Of a stretch of 64,000 nucleotides of DNA, positions 41,567 to 50,711 are shown one piece after another. The notes beneath the pieces are model-generated. The model ran no database searches, was not told where the DNA came from, and saw only the letters and a list, made by a program, of their open reading frames with translations. How positions within the stretch are numbered: the first letter of the stretch is position 1; each line of letters begins with the position of its first letter. The translations under genes were made by a program, and so were the position numbers. This DNA is from Micromonospora chalcea (lineage in GTDB: Bacteria; Actinomycetota; Actinomycetes; Mycobacteriales; Micromonosporaceae), in assembly GCF_002926165.1 (NCBI RefSeq), contig NZ_MAGP01000024.1, positions 1-64,000 on the forward strand. Direction: 5' to 3'.

Positions 41567-42859
41567 ATGCGCAGGTCCACACGGGCGCGCCGGTCATCCG
41601 GTAACGCGCGGAGCAAGCGGGTGCTGGCAGTGGTCGGCACGCTCGCGGTCTTCGGCGGCATCGTGGCCGTCACCCAGATCTCGTCCGCCCAGGACCGGCG
41701 GACGACCACGCGCGCCGCCTCGGCGTCCTGTGTGCCCGCCAGCCCGGGGGCGACCGCCCCGGACGGCCAGGGCAGCAGCACCCGTACCTGGCAGAACGGC
41801 CGCTGGGTCCGCAACCACTGGGGCGACGGCCAGATGTCGCCGGCCGAGTGCCAGCAGACGACCGCGGGTGGCGCCGGCGCCGGCACTCCGACCGTGACCT
41901 GCCCGGACGTCCGGGGTCGGCTGCCGCAGGTGCCCGGCCGGGCCCGTGCCGAGGTGGATCGCGAGCTGGCGGCGCTGACGTCCCAGATCGCTGAGGCGAA
42001 CCGGCGGCTCGCGGCGGAGGGCCGCAACGGCGGCGAGTTCATCGACAACGCGATCCTGGGTCCGCTCGCGGACAAGCGGACCGCGGCGCTGAACCGGATC
42101 GCCACCGCCATCGGCCGGTTCGGCCAGCGCCCGCAGGGGCTGGACCAGTTCGCCCGGTGCGCGTTGACCGACGTCCCCGGCAACGGTGGGGGTCAGAACG
42201 GCGGGGGTCAGAACGGCGGCAACAACAACGGCGGTCAGAACGGGGGCCAGAACGGCGGGAACAACGGCGGCGGGAACAACAACGGCGGCGGCCAGAACAA
42301 CGGTGGCGGCAACGGGCTGAACGTGCTCGCCAAGGACTGCTCCGGCAGCCAGCTGCAGGGGCACGACGGCTTCCAGAACGGCAACCGGTGCGTCAGCACC
42401 GCGTTCGGTGAGGTGGGCGCCGCGGCGAACAACCCGTCGCTGCTGATCACGCAGTTCCCGAACCAGGTGCGGCGCAACCAGCCGTTCACGCTCCGGGTGA
42501 CCACCAAGAACCTGGTGCGGGACCGCTTCCTCGCGGCCGGGCAGGGCGGCTACTACCTGGAGAGCTCGCTGCTCAACGGTCAGGGCCTGGTGCGCGGCCA
42601 CTTCCACACCGCCTGCCGGATGCTCGGCAGCACCCGGCAGCCCCCGAACCCGCAGGACGTGCCGGCGTTCTTCGTCGCCACCGAGGACGGCCGCGGCGGC
42701 AACCAGCCGGACGACGTGCTGATCCAGATCCCGGGCCTGGCGCAGTCGGGCGTGGCGCAGTGTGCGGTCTGGGCCGGTGACGGCTCGCACCGCATCCCGA
42801 TGATGGAGCGGGCGAACCAGACTCCCGCCATCGACGTGGTGCGCATCCGGGTCAACTGA
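41567..42859 (+). CDS. Secreted protein with Gly/Asn/Gln-rich linker, function unknown
   Basis: 430-residue exported protein: twin-Arg/Lys-rich N-terminus (RRSTRARRSSGNARSKR) with hydrophobic VLAVVGTLAVFGGIVAVT, a helical domain (about 120-205), a low-complexity linker of repeated G-G-Q-N/G-G-N-N units encoded at about 42180-42320, and a conserved C-terminal domain (about 260-430) with CVSTAFGEVGAAANNPSLLITQFPNQ, GHFHTACRML, ATEDGRGGNQPD and AGDGSHRIPMM. Cys residues pair between domains. GAAGGAGA precedes ATG 41567. Possibly a cell-surface or spore-coat component; no enzymatic motif is evident. Confidence 0.8.
   Translation: MRRSTRARRSSGNARSKRVLAVVGTLAVFGGIVAVTQISSAQDRRTTTRAASASCVPASPGATAPDGQGSSTRTWQNGRWVRNHWGDGQMSPAECQQTTAGGAGAGTPTVTCPDVRGRLPQVPGRARAEVDRELAALTSQIAEANRRLAAEGRNGGEFIDNAILGPLADKRTAALNRIATAIGRFGQRPQGLDQFARCALTDVPGNGGGQNGGGQNGGNNNGGQNGGQNGGNNGGGNNNGGGQNNGGGNGLNVLAKDCSGSQLQGHDGFQNGNRCVSTAFGEVGAAANNPSLLITQFPNQVRRNQPFTLRVTTKNLVRDRFLAAGQGGYYLESSLLNGQGLVRGHFHTACRMLGSTRQPPNPQDVPAFFVATEDGRGGNQPDDVLIQIPGLAQSGVAQCAVWAGDGSHRIPMMERANQTPAIDVVRIRVN
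42180..42320 (+). repeat. Gly/Asn/Gln-coding low-complexity repeat
   Basis: Irregular tandem units of GGCGGCCAGAAC-like triplets code for the linker of the secreted protein. Such arrays vary in copy number between strains. Confidence 0.8.
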
Positions 42860-42868
42860 GGACACGCG

Positions 42869-42911
42869 ACGGCCGCGGCCGCCCGGGAACCGTCCGGGTG
42901 GCCGCGGCCGT
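42869..42911 (+). terminator. Hairpin terminator after secreted protein gene
   Basis: 12-bp arms ACGGCCGCGGCC (42869-42880) and GGCCGCGGCCGT (42900-42911) with further inner CCGG pairing, ten bases after the stop. Confidence 0.65.
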
Positions 42912-43093
42912 GTCGTGTCCGCGTGGTGGGTACGCGAGGCGGGTCCGGCAGGGGAGCGTGGGAATCGTTCCGGGAAGAAGTTTCATGCCGTCGGACTCCA
43001 GCCCGATGAAAGTCACCGACAACACAAAAGGCCGGCCGGGCGCTGCGATTTCTCAGCGTGACCCTGGGATACCCGACGGTGAGTGTTTAGCGC

Positions 43094-43441
43094 TCAGCGG
43101 TTCTTGTACGCCTCGACGACCGACACCGGGATGCGCCCGCGCTCGGAAATCTCGTACCCGTTCTTGGCTGCCCATTCGCGGATGGCGCGGTTCTGCTCGC
43201 GGTCCATTCCCGAGGTGCTCGGCCGGCCCGCGCGCCGGGTGGCGCGGGCGACCTCGGTGGCGCCGCGGCCGATCCGCCTGCCAGCGCTGATGTACGGGTC
43301 CAGCGCCTTGCGCAGAACGCCCGCGTTCTCGTCGGACACGTCGATCGTGTACGCCACGCCGTCCAGGCTGAACTCGACGGTCCGATCGGCCTTTCCGCCG
43401 TCGAGGTCGTCGGTCAGAACGGTGATTACTTTCCTTGCCAT
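43094..43441 (-). CDS. lsr2: Lsr2-family nucleoid-associated protein
   Basis: 115-residue H-NS-like DNA-bridging protein. The N-terminal oligomerisation region ([34 protein letters not shown]) and C-terminal DNA-binding part with the AT-hook-like RGRIP ([20 protein letters not shown]) are typical. It silences AT-rich, horizontally acquired DNA. I chose ATG 43441 because AGGGAG lies eight bases upstream; ATG 43447 would be too close to it. Divergent from lon. Confidence 0.95.
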   Translation of the reverse strand: MARKVITVLTDDLDGGKADRTVEFSLDGVAYTIDVSDENAGVLRKALDPYISAGRRIGRGATEVARATRRAGRPSTSGMDREQNRAIREWAAKNGYEISERGRIPVSVVEAYKNR

Positions 43442-43511
43442 CGCCATTACTCCCTGTGTCGGGCGGGGTGTGCTAAGAGTCTGACTTACCTCACGGTAAT
43501 TTCGCAACAAT

Positions 43512-43536
43512 ACCCGCCTCTTTGCATTCGGCGGGT
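43512..43536. promoter_or_regulatory. Inverted repeat in the lsr2-lon intergenic region
   Basis: ACCCGCC (43512-43518) and GGCGGGT (43530-43536) with an 11-base AT-richer spacer, about 70 bases upstream of lsr2. Possible operator or small hairpin. Confidence 0.3.
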
Positions 43537-43645
43537 CGTGCCAGGTAAGCGTCGCGGCCAATAGAGGACCGGTGCGCGAACAGGCGTCGGGAAGGTCGGA
43601 CAGTGGCGTGGGTCACAACCCGGAACAAGGGGCACCTTTTGTTAC

Positions 43646-43664
43646 TTGAGCCAGACACGCTCAA
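43646..43664 (+). promoter_or_regulatory. HAIR element (HspR binding site) upstream of lon
   Basis: TTGAGC-N7-GCTCAA, close to the HAIR consensus CTTGAGT-N7-ACTCAAG. It ends 22 bases before the lon start. HspR repression of lon through HAIR is known in Streptomyces, so the same control is likely here. Confidence 0.8.
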
Positions 43665-43686
43665 CCAACGTGATGGCAGGTGTCCG

Positions 43687-46023
43687 ATGGCAACTCTTCC
43701 GGTACTTCCCCTGACCGACACCGTCCTGCTGCCCGGGATGGTCATCCCGGTCACCCTCGACCCGACCACCCAGGCCGCCGTCGACGCGGCCCGCGCCACC
43801 GGCGACAAGGAACTCCTGGCCGTGCCCCGCCTCGACGGCGAGTACGGCTCCGTCGGCGTGGTCGCCACGATCGAGAAGGTGGGCCGGCTGCCCAGCGGCG
43901 AGCCGGCCGCCGTGATCCGCGGTCTCGTCCGCGCCCGCATCGGCTCCGGCGTGCCCGGTCCCGGCGCCGCGCTCTGGGTCGAGGCCGCGACGCTCGACGA
44001 ACCCGCACCGGCGGGCCGCGCCCGGGAACTCGCCCGCGAGTACCGCGCGCTCATGACCTCGGTGCTCCAGCAGCGCGGCGCCTGGCAGGTGATCGACGCG
44101 ATGGAGCGGATGACGGACCTGTCCGAGCTGGCCGACTCGGCCGGCTACGCGCCCTGGCTCAGCCTGGCGCAGAAGACCGAGCTGCTCGCCGCGCCGGACG
44201 TCACCGGTCGGCTGGAGCTGCTGGTCGGCTGGGTGAAGGAGCACCTGGCCGAGCAGGAGGTCACCGAGCAGATCAACAGCGACGTGCGCGAAGGGCTGGA
44301 GAAGTCCCAGCGCGAGTTCCTGCTCCGCCAGCAACTCGCCGCGATCCGCAAGGAACTCGGCGAGGACGAGCCCGACGGCTCCGCCGACTACCGCTCCCGG
44401 GTGGAGTCCGCCGACCTGCCGGAGAAGGTACGCGAGGCGGCGCTGCGCGAGGTCGGCAAGCTGGAACGGGCCAGCGACGCCTCACCCGAGGCGGGCTGGA
44501 TCCGTACCTGGCTGGACACCGTGCTGGAGATGCCGTGGAGCACGCGTACCGCTGACAACACGGACCTGGCCGCGGCGCGGGCCGTGCTCGACGCCGACCA
44601 CGCCGGCCTGGCCGACGTGAAGGACCGCATCCTGGAGTACCTCGCGGTGCGCAACCGGCGCGCGGAGCGCAACCTCGGCGTGGTCGGCGGACGCGGCTCC
44701 GGCGCGGTGCTCGCCCTGGCCGGCCCGCCCGGTGTCGGCAAGACCAGCCTCGGCGAGTCGGTCGCCCGGGCGCTGGGCCGCAACTTCGTCCGCGTCTCCC
44801 TCGGCGGCGTCCGGGACGAGGCGGAGATCCGCGGCCACCGGCGCACCTACGTCGGCGCGCTGCCCGGCCGGATCGTGCGGGCGCTGCGCGAGGCCGGCTC
44901 GATGAACCCGGTCGTGCTGCTCGACGAGGTCGACAAGCTGGCCGCCGGCTACTCCGGCGACCCGGCGGCGGCTCTGCTGGAGGTGCTCGACCCGGCGCAG
45001 AACCACACGTTCCGCGACCACTACCTGGAGGTCGACCTCGACCTGTCCGACGTGCTGTTCCTCGCCACCGCCAACGTGGTGGAGGCGATCCCCGGCCCGC
45101 TGCTGGACCGGATGGAGCTGGTCGCGCTGGACGGCTACACCGAGGACGAGAAGGTGGCCATCGCCCGCGACCACCTGCTGCCCCGGCAGCGGGAGCGGGC
45201 CGGGCTGACCGGCGAGGAGGTGAGCGTCGCCGACGACGCGCTGGCGCTGATCGCGGGCGAGTACACCCGGGAGGCCGGTGTCCGGCAGCTCGAACGGGCC
45301 CTGGCGAAGATCCTGCGCAAGGTGGCCGTCGCGCTCGCCACGGACGCCGCGCCGGTACACGTGGACGCCGGGAACCTGGCCCGCTACCTGGGCCGGCCGA
45401 AGTTCACCCCGGAGTCGGCCGAGCGGACCGCCGTGCCCGGCGTGGCGACCGGCCTGGCCGTCACCGGCGCCGGTGGCGACGTGCTGTTCATCGAGGCCAC
45501 CACCATGGAGGGCGAGCCCGGGCTGACGCTCACCGGGCAGCTCGGCGACGTGATGAAGGAGTCCGCGCACATCGCGTGGTCGTACCTGCGGTCGAACGGG
45601 CGGCGCTACGGGCTGGACCCGAACGCGCTGGCCGGGCGGCGGATCCACCTGCACGTCCCGGCGGGCGCGGTACCGAAGGACGGCCCGAGCGCCGGCATCA
45701 CCATGGTGACCGCGCTGGCCTCACTGGTGACCGGGCGTCCGGTGCGGCCCGAGTTCGGGATGACCGGCGAGGTGACGCTCTCCGGCCGGGTGCTGCCGAT
45801 CGGCGGGGTGAAGCAGAAGCTGCTCGCCGCGCATCGGGCCGGTCTCACCGAGGTGATCATCCCGAAGCGCAACGAGCCGGACCTGGACGACCTGCCGGCG
45901 CAGGTGCGGGAGGCGCTGACCGTGCACACCCTGTCTGACGTGGCGGACGTGCTCGCGCTGGCGCTGCGCCCGGCCGAGATCGGCACGCAGGCGCTGGACG
46001 GCCCGGCGCTCGCCGCGGCCTGA
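43687..46023 (+). CDS. lon: ATP-dependent Lon protease
   Basis: 778-residue LonA. N-terminal substrate domain (LPVLPLTDTVLLPGMVIPVTL, residues 3-200), AAA+ module with Walker A GPPGVGKTS (Lys352) and Walker B VVLLDEVDK, then the proteolytic domain with Ser668 in KDGPSAGIT and Lys709 in GGVKQKLLAAHRAG. It degrades misfolded and regulatory proteins. ATG 43687 is the correct start; a longer frame would translate through the HAIR element. A strong bidirectional hairpin follows. Confidence 0.97.
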   Translation: MATLPVLPLTDTVLLPGMVIPVTLDPTTQAAVDAARATGDKELLAVPRLDGEYGSVGVVATIEKVGRLPSGEPAAVIRGLVRARIGSGVPGPGAALWVEAATLDEPAPAGRARELAREYRALMTSVLQQRGAWQVIDAMERMTDLSELADSAGYAPWLSLAQKTELLAAPDVTGRLELLVGWVKEHLAEQEVTEQINSDVREGLEKSQREFLLRQQLAAIRKELGEDEPDGSADYRSRVESADLPEKVREAALREVGKLERASDASPEAGWIRTWLDTVLEMPWSTRTADNTDLAAARAVLDADHAGLADVKDRILEYLAVRNRRAERNLGVVGGRGSGAVLALAGPPGVGKTSLGESVARALGRNFVRVSLGGVRDEAEIRGHRRTYVGALPGRIVRALREAGSMNPVVLLDEVDKLAAGYSGDPAAALLEVLDPAQNHTFRDHYLEVDLDLSDVLFLATANVVEAIPGPLLDRMELVALDGYTEDEKVAIARDHLLPRQRERAGLTGEEVSVADDALALIAGEYTREAGVRQLERALAKILRKVAVALATDAAPVHVDAGNLARYLGRPKFTPESAERTAVPGVATGLAVTGAGGDVLFIEATTMEGEPGLTLTGQLGDVMKESAHIAWSYLRSNGRRYGLDPNALAGRRIHLHVPAGAVPKDGPSAGITMVTALASLVTGRPVRPEFGMTGEVTLSGRVLPIGGVKQKLLAAHRAGLTEVIIPKRNEPDLDDLPAQVREALTVHTLSDVADVLALALRPAEIGTQALDGPALAAA

Positions 46024-46027
46024 CGGC

Positions 46028-46067
46028 CGTCGCCCCGGCCACCGTACGCACGGTGGCCGGGGCGACG
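46028..46067. terminator. Bidirectional terminator between lon and DEAD-box helicase
   Basis: Perfect 18-bp stem (46028-46045 with 46050-46067) with a 4-base loop, between two convergent stops. Confidence 0.8.
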
Positions 46068-46083
46068 CCGTGTCCGCCCGCGC

Positions 46084-47841
46084 TCAGCGCCGGTCGCGCC
46101 GCTCGTAACCCCGGTCGCGGCGCTCACCGGAACCGTCGCCGTCCCGGTCCCGGCGTACGGTCGCCTTACGGCCCTTGATCGTGGTGCCCCGCAGCCCTGA
46201 GATGATCTCGTCGGCCACCGCCTGCGGCACCTCGACCAGCGAGAACCGGTCGGCGATCTCGATCGAGCCGATGTCCCGGCCACTGATCCGGGTCTCCCCG
46301 GTGATCGCGCCGACCAGGTCCTGCGGCCGTACCCCGGCGCGTCGGCCCAGCCCGATGAAGACCTGGGTGGTCCCCCCGGTACGCGGACGGCCCGGGCCCC
46401 GGCGCTCGCCCCGCCCACCGGTCTCCGGGCGGCCCTCGCGCGGGCCGCGGACCGGAACCTGCGGGATCTCCTCCTCGTCGTCCGAGCCGGGCGACGTCGC
46501 CTCGTGCGCCAGCTTCACCGCCGCCAGCGCCACCTCGACCAGGTCGAACTCGTCGGTCAGCGACTCGACGATCACCCGGTACGGGTCGAGGTCGTCCTCC
46601 AGCAGGCTCTCCCGCAGCGCGCCCTGGGTCAGCTCCAGCCGCCGGGTCCGCATGTCCGCCACCGTGGGGATCTTGTCGATGGTGATCCGCTGGCCGGTGA
46701 CCCGCTCGATGGTCTTGAGCATCCGGTGCTCGCGCGGCTCGGCGAGCGTGATCGCCACACCCTCCCGCCCGGCCCGGCCCACCCGGCCGATCCGGTGCAC
46801 GTACGACTCCGGCGCCGACGGGACGTCGTAGTTGACCACGTGGGTGAGCTGCTCGACGTCCAGCCCCCGGGCGGCCACGTCGGTGGCGACCAGCAGGTCC
46901 GCCGTACCCGCGCGCAGCCGGCCCATCACCCGGTCCCGCTGCTCCTGGCTCATCCCGCCGTGCAGCGCCTCGGCCCGGTAGCCCCGGCCGTTCATCGTCT
47001 CGGTGAGCCGGTCGACCTCCTCGCGGCTGCGGCAGAACACGATCGCCGCGGTGGGCGACTCCACGTCCAGCACCCGGCCCAGCGCGGCCGGCTTGTGACC
47101 CCGGGCCACGATGTACGCGCTCTGCCGTACCCGGGGCGCCTCCACGGCGACCGGCCGCTCCCGCTCGATCTGGATCCGGACCGGATCGGTCAGGTGCTGC
47201 CGGGCCAGCCCGTCGATGCGGGCCGGCATGGTGGCCGAGAACAGCACCGTCTGCCGGCCGGCCGGCGCGTGCTCCAGGATCGCCTCGATGTCCTCGGCGA
47301 AGCCCATGTCGAGCATCTCGTCCGCCTCGTCCAGCACCACCGTGGCCAGCGCGCCCAGCCGCAGCGTGCCCCGGGCGATGTGGTCCAGGGCCCGGCCCGG
47401 CGTCGCGACCACCACGTCCACCCCGTGGTCGAGCGCGCGCAGCTGCCGGCCGATCGGCTGCCCGCCGTAGATCGGCAGCACCCGGGCGCCCAGGTCCTTG
47501 CCGTAGCGGTGGAACGCCTCGGAGACCTGCACGGCCAGCTCACGGGTGGGCACCAGCACCAGCGACACCGGGTCGCCGTCCGGTCGTCCCACCGGCATCC
47601 GCTGCAGCAGCGGCAGCGCGAACGCGGCGGTCTTGCCCGTACCGGTCGCCGCCTGTCCCAGCAGATCCTGCCCGGCCAGCAGCGGAGGGATCGCCTCCCG
47701 CTGGATCGGGGTGGGTTCCTCGTAGCCGAGCGCGGCCAGCGCGCCCAGCAACTCGGTGCGCAGCCCGAGATCCGCGAAGGCGGTGGCGTCCTCGGCGTCG
47801 GCGGGAATGGCGGGGTCGGTCGGGGTCGGTGCGGCGGTCAT
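46084..47841 (-). CDS. deaD: DEAD-box RNA helicase (CsdA/DeaD-like)
   Basis: 585-residue ATP-dependent RNA helicase. Seen: Q motif PTPIQREAIPPLL, motif I ATGTGKT, PTRELAVQ, GGQ, TPGR, motif II DEADEM, SAT, then domain 2 FCRSREEVD, HGGM, ATDVAARGLD and HRIGRVGRAG. The C-terminus has an acidic/Arg-Gly linker (about 440-490) and a DbpA-type RNA-binding domain (TQVFIGLGRRAGVRPQDLVGAI) with a basic RDR-rich tail. Probably ribosome biogenesis or cold-stress mRNA unfolding. Confidence 0.93.
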   Translation of the reverse strand: MTAAPTPTDPAIPADAEDATAFADLGLRTELLGALAALGYEEPTPIQREAIPPLLAGQDLLGQAATGTGKTAAFALPLLQRMPVGRPDGDPVSLVLVPTRELAVQVSEAFHRYGKDLGARVLPIYGGQPIGRQLRALDHGVDVVVATPGRALDHIARGTLRLGALATVVLDEADEMLDMGFAEDIEAILEHAPAGRQTVLFSATMPARIDGLARQHLTDPVRIQIERERPVAVEAPRVRQSAYIVARGHKPAALGRVLDVESPTAAIVFCRSREEVDRLTETMNGRGYRAEALHGGMSQEQRDRVMGRLRAGTADLLVATDVAARGLDVEQLTHVVNYDVPSAPESYVHRIGRVGRAGREGVAITLAEPREHRMLKTIERVTGQRITIDKIPTVADMRTRRLELTQGALRESLLEDDLDPYRVIVESLTDEFDLVEVALAAVKLAHEATSPGSDDEEEIPQVPVRGPREGRPETGGRGERRGPGRPRTGGTTQVFIGLGRRAGVRPQDLVGAITGETRISGRDIGSIEIADRFSLVEVPQAVADEIISGLRGTTIKGRKATVRRDRDGDGSGERRDRGYERRDRR

Positions 47842-47959
47842 GCGACAAGTTTTTCATCACCGCCGCGCGGCGCTCGCGGCGACCGGGCCAAACGTTCGCC
47901 GCGCCACCTGCGTGCCGTCCCCTCCGGGTGATCCGGCGTGGCCCCGTGCCCCCGCCGGA

Positions 47960-48787
47960 TCACCGGGACAGGACGGCCAGCAACGTGGTGAAACCGACCG
48001 CGACGTCGAACACCGCGCACCACAGCGCGTACCCGCGCGGCACCACAGTTCCGGTGCGGTGGTACCAGGCGTCCCAGGCGGCGTGGACGAGCCAGCCCAC
48101 CCCGACGAGCACCCCGGCGACGTCGGCGGACGCGGTCGTCGCCACGACCGCCAGGCCGCCCCACCCGGCCGGCCCGGCGAGCTGCGCGGCCAGCGCGCGC
48201 CGGTCGCCCCACTGCCGCCGCCAGGTGCCGATCAGCAGGTAGCCGGCCGGCAGGACCAGCAGCGTCCACGGCGCGAAGACGGTCGGCGCGAACCACATGT
48301 CCACGGTCATGAGCAGCGCCAGCCCGGCCGGCCACCCGCGCGCCACGGCTGCCGCGACCGGGTGTCGGCGGGGCGGCGCGGCGGACGTGTGCCGGTGCCG
48401 CAGCGCCACCAGCAGCATCGCCGGCACCATCAGCAGGTGGCCGCCGAGCAGCAGCGCGTCGTCGCCGACCCACCCCGCCCACCAGGGCGGAAGCAGCAGC
48501 AGGAACGGCACGTACATGGCCGCCGACATCTCGCCGGTGGCGGCCCAGCCGTACCCCCGGTGCCACATCCACGCGGCCATGCCCGCCGCCATGTTCGTCG
48601 CCATCACCAGCGCGCCCACGTCCGGCCGCGCCAGCACCGCCGCGCCGCCCAGCACGTCCGCGCCCACCCGCCACAGCGGCCCGAGCAGCACCATCCCGGC
48701 CAGCATCGCCACCACCATCGCGGCCAGGTGCCGCGTCCGCGCCCACCCGGCCCACCGCCGGGGTACGACCACAGTCATCTCCGTCAT
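47960..48787 (-). CDS. Polytopic membrane protein, function unknown
   Basis: 275-residue hydrophobic protein with about seven transmembrane helices (AAMVVAMLAGMVLLGPLW, ATNMAAGMAAWMWH, YVPFLLLLPPWWAGWV, LLMVPAMLLVALRHRH and others) and many Trp residues. His and Met residues (RHRHTS, NMAAGM, HRGYG) occur near membrane edges, which could bind metal. I do not recognise the family. It is divergent from a two-component pair, which may regulate it, but nothing in the sequence proves this. Confidence 0.75.
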   Translation of the reverse strand: MTEMTVVVPRRWAGWARTRHLAAMVVAMLAGMVLLGPLWRVGADVLGGAAVLARPDVGALVMATNMAAGMAAWMWHRGYGWAATGEMSAAMYVPFLLLLPPWWAGWVGDDALLLGGHLLMVPAMLLVALRHRHTSAAPPRRHPVAAAVARGWPAGLALLMTVDMWFAPTVFAPWTLLVLPAGYLLIGTWRRQWGDRRALAAQLAGPAGWGGLAVVATTASADVAGVLVGVGWLVHAAWDAWYHRTGTVVPRGYALWCAVFDVAVGFTTLLAVLSR

Positions 48788-48919
48788 GCCCCGACCCTGC
48801 CGTCGCCGGGCGCACCGGAGAAGGCGCGTCAGTCATCGGGAAACCGTGCGGATCGCACGGCCCGGCCGTGACGTTTCTCAGGAGTGGGCGGACCGGTGCA
48901 CGCCCTAGGATCAGCGGGC

Positions 48920-50065
48920 ATGAGCGTCGATCCGGCGGACCACCGGCTGCGCCGGGCCCGGCGGGTCACGCTGCTGTCGCTGGCCACGAACGTGTGGACG
49001 ACGGTGCTGCTGCCAGCGGTCGGACTGGCCCGCGAACCCGACCCGGTACGCGTCGCGCTCGGCGCCGCCGGGCTGCTCGTGTTCACCGCCGCCCAGGTCG
49101 CGGTGCTGCACGCCGCCGTCACGCCGTGGCTGCCCGTGCCGGCGCGCCGCCGCCGGCACGCCGCGCTGACCGTGGCGGCGCTGCTCAGCCTGCCGCTGCT
49201 CGGCCCGGTCGCGGCCGGCTCCTGGCCCACCTGGGCGTGGCTCGGCGCGTCGCTGGTCGGCATGACGCCGCTGCTGTTCCGGCCCGTCGTGGCGGCGGTG
49301 GCGGCGGCCGGCGTCCTCGCGGCGTCCGCGGCCGTCACCTGGTGGACCGATGGCCCGCTGACCACGGCGCTGCTGGTCACCGGCCTGGTGGGGGCCGGGA
49401 CAGCCGCGCTCACCTGGGTCCAGGTCTGGTTCTGGGACCTGCTGGTCGAGGCCCGGCAGGGGCAGGCCGCCCAGGCCCGGCTGGCCGCCGCCGAGGAACG
49501 GCTGCGCTTCGCCCGGGACGTGCACGACCTGCTCGGCCACGACCTGACGGTGATCGCGCTGAAGGCCGAGCTGGCCGAGCGGCTGGCGCCGGTCGAACCG
49601 GACCGGGCCGCCCGGGAGGCGGCGCAGGCGCGGCGGCTCGCCGCAACGGCGCTGACCCGGGTACGCGCGGCGGTGCACGGCTACCGCGCCGTCGACCTGG
49701 CCGAGCAGGCCGCCGCGGTGGGGGAGGTGCTGCGCTCCAGCGGCGTACGCACGACTGTGGTCCCGCCGTCCGGCGACGTGCCCGGTCCGGTCGCCGCCGA
49801 CCTGGCCGCCGTGCTGCGTGAAGCCGGGACGAACGTGCTGCGGCACAGCCGGGCCGGCTGGTGCCGGATCGAGATCACCCGGGAGGACACGGCGGTGACG
49901 CTGACCGTACGCAACGACGGCGTGCGTGACGGCGACGGCCCGGACCGGCTCAGCGGCGGCCTGCGCGGCCTGTCCGACCGGCTCGCCCCGGTCGGCGGCC
50001 GGGTCCGGGCGGACGCCGCCGACGGCGTGTTCAGCCTGGTCGCGACCGTGCCGGTGGCGCGATGA
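48920..50065 (+). CDS. Sensor histidine kinase (NarL/DesK family)
   Basis: 381-residue membrane kinase: five to six N-terminal transmembrane helices (residues 15-165), then a HisKA_3 dimerisation domain with phospho-acceptor His in RDVHDLLGHDLT, and an HATPase_c with REAGTNVLRHS (N-box) and GGLRGLSDRL (G-box). The stimulus is unknown. ATG 48920 is preceded by TAGGAT with an 8-base spacer (leaderless pattern). Coupled to the response regulator by an ATGA overlap. Confidence 0.9.
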   Translation: MSVDPADHRLRRARRVTLLSLATNVWTTVLLPAVGLAREPDPVRVALGAAGLLVFTAAQVAVLHAAVTPWLPVPARRRRHAALTVAALLSLPLLGPVAAGSWPTWAWLGASLVGMTPLLFRPVVAAVAAAGVLAASAAVTWWTDGPLTTALLVTGLVGAGTAALTWVQVWFWDLLVEARQGQAAQARLAAAEERLRFARDVHDLLGHDLTVIALKAELAERLAPVEPDRAAREAAQARRLAATALTRVRAAVHGYRAVDLAEQAAAVGEVLRSSGVRTTVVPPSGDVPGPVAADLAAVLREAGTNVLRHSRAGWCRIEITREDTAVTLTVRNDGVRDGDGPDRLSGGLRGLSDRLAPVGGRVRADAADGVFSLVATVPVAR

Positions 50066-50667
50066 TCCGGGTGCTGCTGGCCGACGACGAGGAGCTGATC
50101 CGGCTCGCCCTCGCCGCGCTGCTCGACCTGGAGCCGGACATCGAGGTGGTGGCGCACGCGGGCGACGGGCGCGCAGCCCTGGACGCGGCGCTGGCTCACC
50201 GCCCGGACGTCGCGGTGCTCGACCTGGAGATGCCGGCGCCCGGCGGGGTCGAGGTCGCCGCCGAGCTGACCCGGGCGCTGCCCGGCTGCGCCCCGGTGAT
50301 CCTCACCGGACACGGCCGCCCCGCCCAGCTCCCGCCGGCGCTGGCCGCCGGAGTGCGCGGCTTCCTCGCCAAGGGCGCTCCCGGCGGCGCGCTGGCCGAC
50401 GTGATCCGCCGCGTGCACTCCGGCGCCCGGTACGTCGATCCGGCGCTCGCGGCCGACGCGCTCACCCTGCCCGAGTGCCCGTTGACGCCGCGCGAGCTGG
50501 AGACGCTGCGCCTGGCTGAGCTGGGCACCCCGGTCGCGGTGATCGCCCGGCGTACCCACCTGGCCGCCGGGACGGTCCGCAACCACCTGAGCGCCTGCGT
50601 GCAGAAGCTCGGCGCCGCGAACCGGGCCGAAGCGGTACGGCTCGCCCGCGAGGCCGGCTGGCTCTGA
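50062..50667 (+). CDS. LuxR/NarL-family response regulator
   Basis: 201 residues: receiver domain (DDEE acidic pocket, phospho-Asp in VAVLDLEMP, Thr in VILTGHG, Lys in FLAKGAPG) and a C-terminal LuxR HTH (LTPRELETLRLAELGTPVAVIARRTHLAAGTVRNHLSACVQKLG). Cognate to the upstream kinase; DesR-like. Targets unknown, perhaps the divergent membrane protein. Confidence 0.92.
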   Translation: MIRVLLADDEELIRLALAALLDLEPDIEVVAHAGDGRAALDAALAHRPDVAVLDLEMPAPGGVEVAAELTRALPGCAPVILTGHGRPAQLPPALAAGVRGFLAKGAPGGALADVIRRVHSGARYVDPALAADALTLPECPLTPRELETLRLAELGTPVAVIARRTHLAAGTVRNHLSACVQKLGAANRAEAVRLAREAGWL

Positions 50668-50711
50668 GGTACGGGACGTCGTGGCACGCTGCCGGCGGCT
50701 AGCCTGATCAC

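Noticed and set aside
42180-42320. Repeat array as a CRISPR-like or regulatory element
   Set aside because: The irregular GGC/AAC units are in frame and encode a Gly/Asn/Gln linker of the secreted protein.
43603-43686. Extra 28 residues at the N-terminus of Lon
   Set aside because: The extension would be encoded by the HAIR element and promoter; ATG 43687 gives the canonical Lon start.
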